NCBI GenBank assembly: GCA_015491705.1
Contig: WFVK01000043.1
Location: forward strand, 1-8,510
Direction of reading: 5' to 3'
DNA: 8,510 nucleotides
From: Nitrospirota bacterium
Lineage (GTDB): Bacteria > Nitrospirota > Thermodesulfovibrionia > UBA6902
Numbering within the stretch: position 1 is the stretch's first letter; each line of letters starts with the position of its first letter. Both the position numbers and the translations under genes were made by a program. Positions 1 to 4,564 of the stretch are shown here, piece after piece. Under the pieces are notes generated by a model, which saw only the letters and a list, made by a program, of their open reading frames with translations, was not told the DNA's origin and ran no database searches.

Positions 1-1178
1 ATATCGCTGTTTATAGGCGCCTTTCGGTCCGGCCCGAATGTCTTCGGGAAATATTCCGGGATCAGCCGCCCTGTGATAAGGTTTGCATCGGTGACCGTCA
101 GCGGGCCGCCGAATCCGTAACACGCAGGCCCCGGATAAGAGCCTGCGGATTCAGGACCCGCGAGCATCTTCCGCCCGTCAAACCTCAATATGGAGCCCCC
201 GCCTGCGGCAACGGTTATGATGTCCAGCATTTCCGTCTGCAGGGGGATGCCCGCGATGACCTTTTCATATACCTTCCTGAACTCGCCGTCAAACCTCGAT
301 ACATCGGTAGATGTGCCTCCCATGTCAAATCCTATGGCGCCTGTTACCGCCTTCCGGCGGGCTGTCTCAGCCACTGCCAGCACTCCGCCGGCAGGGCCGG
401 AAAGAACGGCGTTTTTGCCTGTAAACGAATCCGGCGGGCTTAGCACACCGCTGCTTTGCATGAACTCGACGGGTATGCCGCCTGTCTCTTTCCTGATTCC
501 TTCAAGATAAAGGGCAAGCGTGCTGCTGAGGTATGCATCCACCAGCGTACTCTGCCCGCGGCTTACCACCTTTATAAGGTTCACCGTCCTGTGCGAGAGG
601 AAGATGCCGGGGAATCCATGTTCCTCCAGCAGTTCCGCGCAGAGCAGTTCATGCTCCGGATTTATCCATGAATGCATAAAGACAACCGCAACGGCGTCCA
701 CGCCCTGATCCCTGAGCTTTTTTACCGCGCCTCTCAGCGGGCCGGGGTCAAGCCTCCGTATCACCCTGCCGTCAGGGCCCATCCGTTCGTCTGCCTCCAC
801 CACGATTGAATACAGCGGGGGGGGCTTTTTTATGCAGAGCCGGAAAATCTCCGGCCTGTCCTGGTAGCCGATTTCCAGAAGGTCTGAAAATCCCCTCGTG
901 ATCAGGAGCGCAACCTTGCCGCCCTTTCTCTCAAGGAGGGCGTTTGTGGCCACCGTGGTTCCGAACCTGATGCATTCTATCCGGTCTTCAGGCAGGGGCT
1001 CCCCGGGAGCAAGCCCGAGAATCCTTCTGATGCCCTCTATGGATGCATCGTCATAGCCTGAGGAGGCGGAAAGGAGTTTCAGGGTATGAAAAACACCGCG
1101 GGGGTCAAGGGCGACGATGTCGGTAAACGTCCCGCCCCTGTCGACAGCAAATCTCCACTTTGATGTGTTGTTCGCCAT
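1..1178 (-). CDS. hyuA: Hydantoinase A / 5-oxoprolinase-type ATPase, N-terminal part (runs off left edge)
   Basis: I translated the minus strand from the ATG at 1178 and found 392 uninterrupted codons to the window edge. The N-terminal glycine-rich phosphate loop DRGGTFTD lies at residues 13-20 and the second ATPase signature, FDMGGTSTDV, at about 284-293, with GPAGG at 261-265. These mark the HyuA/oxoprolinase A-type subunit of the ASKHA-related fold. Members hydrolyse 5-oxoproline, hydantoins or similar cyclic amides with ATP, usually with a HyuB partner, which would lie to the left. Family members are about 650-700 residues, so roughly half is visible. A purine-rich AAAGAAAG precedes the ATG as a weak ribosome site. 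Specificity between 5-oxoprolinase, hydantoinase and acetone carboxylase-like functions cannot be settled from the sequence. The gamma-glutamyl genes in the right half of the window favour 5-oxoproline, by inference only. Confidence 0.92.
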   Translation of the reverse strand, partial: MANNTSKWRFAVDRGGTFTDIVALDPRGVFHTLKLLSASSGYDDASIEGIRRILGLAPGEPLPEDRIECIRFGTTVATNALLERKGGKVALLITRGFSDLLEIGYQDRPEIFRLCIKKPPPLYSIVVEADERMGPDGRVIRRLDPGPLRGAVKKLRDQGVDAVAVVFMHSWINPEHELLCAELLEEHGFPGIFLSHRTVNLIKVVSRGQSTLVDAYLSSTLALYLEGIRKETGGIPVEFMQSSGVLSPPDSFTGKNAVLSGPAGGVLAVAETARRKAVTGAIGFDMGGTSTDVSRFDGEFRKVYEKVIAGIPLQTEMLDIITVAAGGGSILRFDGRKMLAGPESAGSYPGPACYGFGGPLTVTDANLITGRLIPEYFPKTFGPDRKAPINSD

Positions 1179-1205
1179 GTTCTTTCTTTTTGCCTGATTC
1201 CCATC

Positions 1206-1211
1206 TATAAT
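1206..1211 (+). promoter_or_regulatory. Perfect -10 TATAAT placing a start site at the ATG of the TIGR03790 gene
   Basis: TATAAT ends 6 nt before the ATG at 1218, so transcription would be expected to begin on or next to the A of the start codon, giving a leaderless message. No Shine-Dalgarno sequence precedes the ATG, which agrees with this. At 16-18 bp spacing there is only a pyrimidine run (such as TTTCTT, 1183-1188), so the -35 is poor and an activator may be needed. It shares its bases with the divergent TATTAT element. Confidence 0.4.
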
Positions 1212-1235
1212 ACCAGCATGTTCGTGTCACGTAAA
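1207..1235 (-). promoter_or_regulatory. Candidate sigma70 promoter for the hyuA-like gene
   Basis: On the minus strand TTTACG (1235-1230) is followed by exactly 17 nt and then TATTAT (1212-1207). This gives four of six and five of six matches to the -35 and -10 consensus. Initiation near 1200 would leave a short leader of about 22 nt before the ATG at 1178. The -35 lies inside the first codons of the divergent gene, so the two promoters overlap physically. Confidence 0.5.
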
Positions 1236-2537
1236 TGCGTAATCCTGCTTGTGCTGCCCGCTGTGGTGTTCTTCTTTATCCCGTATGCTCCGGGATCAGC
1301 CGCGGGCGCCCTCGCACCGCGGGAGATCGCGGTGGTGGTGAATTCACGCTCGCCCGACTCACTCCGCATCGGCGGGTCATATATCAGGCTTCGCAGCATC
1401 CCCCCTGCTCACCTGATCACGATAAACGTCGCACCGGAGGAAGAGGTTTCCCGCAAAGACTATGACGAACTTATCGCCGCGCCCGTAAGGGAGGCCATAA
1501 ACAGGCTCCTTGGTAAGGGGAAACATATACGCTGCATTGTTACAACCTACGGGGTCCCCCTTCGCATCAGCGCTGTAAGGCCCCTGATAATACCCGAAGG
1601 CGTGATACAGGGGTACCGCTCCATGAAAAAGCAAAAACAGGAGCGGCTCTCGGCCCTGAGAAAGATGCGCAGGGAAAGCAAAAAATCCGGCAAAGACCTG
1701 CACGCGGAACTCAGTAAGGAAATGAGGAGGCTCAGGAAAGAGATAGAGAGGCTTAATCGGGAAATCGGGCGGTTAAGGGGCGCCGGCACGGTTGCGGCAG
1801 TGGATTCAGAGCTTGCCCTGGTCCTTGCGCCCGACTACCGTCTTGAGGGCTGGCAGCCCAATCCCGCGTATATCCCCAACAGAAGGCGCGGGATAACCTT
1901 CCCTGGAAAGGTTCTCATGGTCAGCAGGCTTGATGCGCCCCGGCCGGACCTGGCCGGGACGCTGGCGCGGACCGCTGTTGAGGTGGAGAAGACAGGGCTT
2001 GACGGCAGGATATACCTTGATGCAAGGGGGTTGAAGGGGAAAGGGGCGTACGCCCTGTTTGATGAAGACATAAGAAGGACGGCCCGCATACTCGGGCAGG
2101 GCCCCATGCCGGTTATCCTTGATAACCGTCCGGGGCTGATCGATCATGCCCCGTATGCTGCATTATACTGCGGGTGGTACAGGCTGGGGAGGTACGCGGA
2201 CGTCTTTCAGTGGACAAAGGGTGCGGTCGGGTATCATGTGGCAAGCATAGAGGCAAGGTCACTGCATGATCCTGACGGCAGGTACTGGGTAAAGGGCATG
2301 ATAGAAAGGGGCGTTATCGCCACGCTTGGACCGGTCGCGGAGCCGTATCTTACTGCATTTCCGCTTCCATCGCTGTTTTTTCCCCTTTTGATGAGCGGCA
2401 GGTATACACTCGCGGAGGTCTTCGCCCTGTCAAACCCCTATCTGTCGTGGCGCATGATATTAATCGGGGATCCCCTTTACAATCCCTTCGGAAACAGGCC
2501 GGCCTATCCTATAAAAAATCCGCCGCCCCCGCCCTGA
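1218..2537 (+). CDS. TIGR03790 family secreted protein of unknown function
   Basis: This 439-residue protein has an N-terminal signal peptide: basic residues at 5-6, a hydrophobic core at about 8-22, and a likely cleavage after the small residues at 27-33. The mature part begins with REIAVVVNSRSPDSL, then VTTYGVPLRI at 108-117, DSELALV at 196-202, the ALYCGWY block at 315-321 and the C-terminal ILIGDPLYNPF at 414-424. I recognise this order as the TIGR03790 family, which has no assigned activity. The GDPLY end recalls C25 (gingipain-like) peptidases, but no catalytic Cys-His pair is evident to me. Residues about 135-188 are an Arg/Lys/Glu-rich helical segment with coiled-coil character. The tail is proline-rich (PPPPP). 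The product probably acts in the periplasm or outside the cell. The gene stands alone, with divergent and convergent neighbours, so context gives no function. Confidence 0.85.
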   Translation: MFVSRKCVILLVLPAVVFFFIPYAPGSAAGALAPREIAVVVNSRSPDSLRIGGSYIRLRSIPPAHLITINVAPEEEVSRKDYDELIAAPVREAINRLLGKGKHIRCIVTTYGVPLRISAVRPLIIPEGVIQGYRSMKKQKQERLSALRKMRRESKKSGKDLHAELSKEMRRLRKEIERLNREIGRLRGAGTVAAVDSELALVLAPDYRLEGWQPNPAYIPNRRRGITFPGKVLMVSRLDAPRPDLAGTLARTAVEVEKTGLDGRIYLDARGLKGKGAYALFDEDIRRTARILGQGPMPVILDNRPGLIDHAPYAALYCGWYRLGRYADVFQWTKGAVGYHVASIEARSLHDPDGRYWVKGMIERGVIATLGPVAEPYLTAFPLPSLFFPLLMSGRYTLAEVFALSNPYLSWRMILIGDPLYNPFGNRPAYPIKNPPPPP

Positions 2538-2550
2538 GCGTATGCCCTCT

Positions 2551-2609
2551 GCCCCGTGCCATGGCGCGACGATTCACTATATAATTATGCGGCTGACACG
2601 GCACGGGGC
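2551..2609. repeat. 10-bp perfect inverted repeat between convergent genes
   Basis: GCCCCGTGCC (2551-2560) and GGCACGGGGC (2600-2609) are exact reverse complements separated by 39 nt. The left arm lies just after the TIGR03790 stop. The right arm lies inside the last codons of the DUF1460 gene. No T-run follows either arm, so it is not a standard intrinsic terminator. It could fold in both convergent transcripts and act as a Rho-independent-like block or mRNA end protector. Confidence 0.4.
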
Positions 2610-3241
2610 CTCAAGACGAGGATTCCGGGTTTATTGCGGATATAACCCATGAAATCTTCATCAATGACCCTTCCATGCTCTTGCGATGATGAAGCATGTC
2701 TTAAAAAGAGCCGGCCGCCACGGTCCCTGATGACAATCCCCACATGCGATACATCCAGCCCCGGTCTTTCCGAATATATCCCGGCATAATCCCCTGTCTT
2801 CAGTCGTGCCGTCACTTCGCTGTCAACGGCATCTGAAGGGATATAAGCAACCTCCCGCTGCCGGCAGGGGATTCCCGGGAGGAGGCATGTTCCGTCCTCT
2901 TTTCTGTTCAGTATCCTGTGAGTGCGGCGGCTTCTGCCGCCCCCGATACTGAGCGTTACGTCTTCAACCCGCTCCGCATTATATTCCCGCCAGTCGGTGA
3001 AAAAGTGATTCCTGCTTTCAAAGGCGACCCTTCCGGAGCGGTATCGGACCTTCCTCAGGTTATCCCTGTAGCCTGCAAAAGACAGCGATATCCTCATTGC
3101 CTCAATATGTTCAATAAACGTAAGGCAGTCAACGCCCTCAAGGTTGATGACAAAGACCTCCGGGGTGTTTTCATCCCCTGTCAATGTCGATGCCCTGTAG
3201 GGTGTGCCGAGAAACCGGCCTGAAAGAAAGTCTACCCGCAT
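2585..3241 (-). CDS. DUF1460 protein, NlpC/P60-like N-acetylmuramoyl-L-alanine amidase family
   Basis: Counting from the ATG at 3241, FLGTPY (10-15) opens the domain and GVDCLTF (36-42) carries the probable nucleophile Cys39. NHFFTDWREYN (78-88) is a family block, and DVSHVGI (163-169) carries the probable catalytic His166, followed by LRHASS (180-185). This is the DUF1460 (PF07313) pattern; members are cysteine hydrolases of the papain-like NlpC/P60 superfamily acting on cell-wall muropeptides. The ATG has no ribosome site. The same frame stays open upstream to a TAG near 3430, and residues encoded from about 3343 (GRWTEERLDSLL and onward) look like genuine family sequence, so the true protein probably begins about 34 codons earlier. 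No ATG, GTG or TTG exists in that extension. No signal peptide is visible in either version, although relatives are normally exported. The 5' end may therefore be lost or non-canonical. Confidence 0.8.
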   Translation of the reverse strand: MRVDFLSGRFLGTPYRASTLTGDENTPEVFVINLEGVDCLTFIEHIEAMRISLSFAGYRDNLRKVRYRSGRVAFESRNHFFTDWREYNAERVEDVTLSIGGGRSRRTHRILNRKEDGTCLLPGIPCRQREVAYIPSDAVDSEVTARLKTGDYAGIYSERPGLDVSHVGIVIRDRGGRLFLRHASSSQEHGRVIDEDFMGYIRNKPGILVLRPRAVSAA

Positions 3242-3340
3242 CCCGGCATCGCTGATTGCCGAGGCTTCTTTGAGGAGGCTGTCCAGTCTCTCTTCCGTCC
3301 ACCTGCCGGGGATTATACGAGCGCCCTTTGCACTGAGTTC

Positions 3341-3353
3341 GATTTTTGCCTCC
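3341..3353 (-). promoter_or_regulatory. Strong ribosome site (GGAGG) before an in-frame ATC in the DUF1460 frame
   Basis: On the minus strand GGAGG (3353-3349) is followed by CAAAA and then ATC (3343-3341), which is in frame with the DUF1460 gene and 34 codons upstream of its first ATG. The spacing is ideal, yet the codon is ATC rather than ATG. It could be a rare ATC start, a point-mutated ATG, a sequencing error, or chance. A CTG at 3286-3284, preceded by GGAAG, is the other upstream possibility. Confidence 0.35.
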
Positions 3354-3398
3354 GTATAGTTCTTTTCCCCTGGTTGAATCTGATGTATGACACTTCTT

Positions 3399-3521
3399 TC
3401 ATATTGACAAATCTCTCTCCATTCGACTTGCCATCCGCTCTATCTTTTTATCTCCCGGAATGTTTGTCAGGAGTAAAGCATTGCCCCCCATTGCCACTAC
3501 GCATTGTTTTGTTTTCGTCAT
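3399..3521 (-). CDS. Small ORF, 40 residues, with a carbamate-kinase-like N-terminus; gene remnant or small protein
   Basis: ATG at 3521 to TGA at 3399 encodes 40 residues beginning MTKTKQCVVAMGGNALLLTN. The string VVAMGGNALL resembles the nucleotide-binding start of carbamate kinases (VVALGGNAL), but the rest (IPGDKKIERMASRMERDLSI) does not obviously continue that fold, and a real kinase needs about 300 residues. There is no clear Shine-Dalgarno sequence. A well-formed promoter lies 32 bp upstream on the same strand, and the DUF1460 frame follows downstream. It could be a decayed 5' fragment of an amino-acid kinase, a short leader-like gene, or a chance ORF. I do not assign a function. Confidence 0.3.
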   Translation of the reverse strand: MTKTKQCVVAMGGNALLLTNIPGDKKIERMASRMERDLSI

Positions 3522-3552
3522 ATCTAAGAAATATTTGTTTTTTCAGGATTTT

Positions 3553-3581
3553 ATTATCTCAGTCCGTTTTATATAGCTCAA
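3553..3581 (-). promoter_or_regulatory. Candidate sigma70 promoter reading toward the small ORF and DUF1460 gene
   Basis: On the minus strand TTGAGC (3581-3576), a 17-nt spacer and GATAAT (3558-3553) match the consensus at four of six and five of six positions. Initiation near 3546 would give a leader of about 25 nt to the ATG at 3521, and the transcript could continue into the DUF1460 gene. The surrounding DNA is AT-rich, which raises the chance of accidental matches. Confidence 0.45.
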
Positions 3582-3588
3582 CCGTCCC

Positions 3589-3617
3589 GTGCCCCCGGAG
3601 CGAGCGGAGGGGGGAAC
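3589..3617. repeat. GC-rich hairpin in an AT-rich spacer
   Basis: CCCCC (3592-3596) can pair with GGGGG (3610-3614), extended outward past one G/A mismatch by GT (3589-3590) with AC (3616-3617). The 13-nt loop is itself purine-rich and repetitive (GGAGCGAGCGGAG). No T-run follows on either strand, so it is not a clear terminator. It may be a REP-like or mobile-element end structure. Confidence 0.35.
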
Positions 3618-3624
3618 AAGTCAG

Positions 3625-3643
3625 TATACGATTTTCGTATAAT
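3625..3643 (+). promoter_or_regulatory. Perfect 7-bp dyad overlapping a perfect -10 hexamer
   Basis: TATACGA (3625-3631) and TCGTATA (3635-3641) form an exact inverted repeat around TTT. The consensus -10 TATAAT occupies 3638-3643 and so overlaps the right arm. No convincing -35 lies at 16-18 bp. The geometry suits an operator for a dimeric helix-turn-helix regulator over a promoter reading rightward, toward the recombinase-like start at 3756. It could also be a small hairpin at a mobile-element end. Confidence 0.4.
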
Positions 3644-3755
3644 AGCGATAGTGTACCCGAATTTTTCAGGAATTGCCAGGAACTTGTGACGTTATAGACT
3701 ATTCAACCGGCTGTCATGCATCCCGTAATGATATCCGATAGTGGGGGATTCCTTC

Positions 3756-3839
3756 ATGATCAATATTCCCGAAGATATACAGGTTCGATTTGATGTTCTT
3801 TATAACACAAAGGCTGTTCCATCCCCTGATCATCCTTAA
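3756..3839 (+). pseudogene. 5' fragment of a probable tyrosine recombinase (integron-integrase-like) gene
   Basis: The ATG at 3756 is preceded by GGGGGA with reasonable spacing and opens 27 codons, MINIPEDIQVRFDVLYNTKA followed by VPSPDHP, then TAA. This resembles from memory the N-terminal core-binding (SAM-like) start of a group of integrases, which read roughly IPxxIxxRFxxxLxxKxIPxxxHPYYxKWLR. Here the similarity stops exactly at HP, and no continuation is recognisable in any frame downstream. I read it as the abandoned 5' end of a mobile-element integrase. A genuine 27-residue peptide is less likely. Confidence 0.4.
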
Positions 3840-4022
3840 TGTTTCATGAAGCGGCGGGAGAAATCTTCTGGTATCGATGAGTTATAAGACCCCTCTCTCC
3901 GGTCGGGGTGACGGACAGGGGACTTTTGCAGGTTTTTCCCTGCCGGCAATCCACTTGCCCTTGCCCCGGACCGGTGCTTCTGCTAAGATTACCTTATAAT
4001 GACGCATAAAACGGAGGGAGAT
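3840..4022. other. Intergenic segment with short hairpins and the rubrerythrin-like gene's promoter region
   Basis: No coding signal is visible here. Short pairing elements are present: ACCCC (3889-3893) with GGGGT (3905-3909), alternatively CCCCT (3890-3894) with AGGGG (3917-3921); and GCAGG (3928-3932) with CCTGC (3939-3943) around TTTTTC. The alternative pairings could form competing structures, but this is weak evidence. The right end carries the promoter elements listed separately. Confidence 0.3.
3944..4000 (+). promoter_or_regulatory. Two candidate promoters for the rubrerythrin-like gene: -24/-12 and a perfect -10
   Basis: CGGCAATCCACTTGCC (3944-3959) has GG and GC exactly 10 nt apart, as in a sigma54 -24/-12 element, with GGCA and TTGC matching. 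Initiation would fall near 3970. Separately, TATAAT (3995-4000) is a perfect sigma70 -10 and would start transcription near 4007, leaving about 16 nt that contain the ribosome site. The -35 region for the latter is poor. Either or both may be used; the sigma70 one is better placed. Confidence 0.35.
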
Positions 4023-4523
4023 ATGAATGCAATAGAGATGGCGAGAAAGATGGAGACGGATGCAATCGGGTTTTATACGGAGGCCGCGGACAGGACGGCC
4101 TATCCGGCGGGGAAAAAGATGTTTGAGACGGTAGCAGCGGATGAAAAGAAGCATCTGGAGGCCGTTAACCGGCTGCTGGAGGGACTTGATATTCATGAGG
4201 GGGATGTGCTCCCCATGAAAAACATCAGGACGGTGTTCGAGGAGATGAAGGATGAAATGATGGAGAGGGTCAAAGCGACCTCGGATGAACTTGAAGCGTT
4301 CATGATCGCTGTGCGTATGGAAAAAGAAGGGGTGGAGTTCTACAGGAAACTGTTATCGGAAGCCCGGACCGAAAAGGAAAGAAACCTCTTCGGTAAACTC
4401 CTCCAGGCAGAACGGCTGCACTATGATATCTTTGAGAATACGTACAATTTCCTCCGGGATACAGGCAACTGGTTTATGTGGGAGGAACACAGCATCGTCG
4501 ATGGGGGAACCCCCTCGGCATAA
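4023..4523 (+). CDS. Rubrerythrin/ferritin-like diiron protein
   Basis: From the ATG at 4023 the product is 166 residues. I chose this start because GGAGGGAG (4013-4020) lies 5 nt upstream; an in-frame ATG at 3999 would sit in the -10 hexamer and has no ribosome site. The four-helix diiron pattern is present: Glu11 in the first helix, E41-x-x-H44 in ADEKKH, Glu100 in the third helix (RMEKEG), and E130-x-x-H133 in QAERLH. The C-terminal WFMWEEHSIVDGG is typical of short rubrerythrin-like proteins. There is no rubredoxin domain and no cysteine cluster, so electrons must come from a separate donor. Relatives act in the cytosol in peroxide reduction or iron handling under oxidative stress. It is a single-gene unit convergent with the GGT operon. 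Confidence 0.9.
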   Translation: MNAIEMARKMETDAIGFYTEAADRTAYPAGKKMFETVAADEKKHLEAVNRLLEGLDIHEGDVLPMKNIRTVFEEMKDEMMERVKATSDELEAFMIAVRMEKEGVEFYRKLLSEARTEKERNLFGKLLQAERLHYDIFENTYNFLRDTGNWFMWEEHSIVDGGTPSA

Positions 4524-4529
4524 TGCCGC

Positions 4530-4547
4530 GCCGGCCCTCCTGCCGGC
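4530..4547. terminator. GC-only hairpin between convergent genes
   Basis: GCCGGC (4530-4535) repeats at 4542-4547; as GCCGGC is its own reverse complement, the copies form a 6-bp stem around CCTCCT. It lies 7 nt after the rubrerythrin stop and 18 nt before the GGT stop, so it could serve both transcripts. No T-run follows on either strand, so intrinsic termination would be inefficient. Confidence 0.4.
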
Positions 4548-4564
4548 TCATGCAACACCGGGGC

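Noticed and set aside
3404..3409. Perfect TTGACA on the plus strand
   Set aside because: There is no -10 at 16-18 bp (the bases there are GC-rich) and no gene for it to serve.
3374..3697. 107-codon plus-strand ORF beginning with TTG across the AT-rich spacer
   Set aside because: It has no ribosome site and unconvincing composition, and it runs through the hairpin and the dyad. The other strand has a better promoter and ORF.
3994..4010. PerR-box-like TTATAAT before the rubrerythrin-like gene
   Set aside because: Only one half-site matches. The second half is not present at the right spacing, and the match is explained by the -10 hexamer.
3882..4196. 104-codon minus-strand ORF overlapping the rubrerythrin-like start
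   Set aside because: Most of it is antisense to the diiron gene and it shows no domain.
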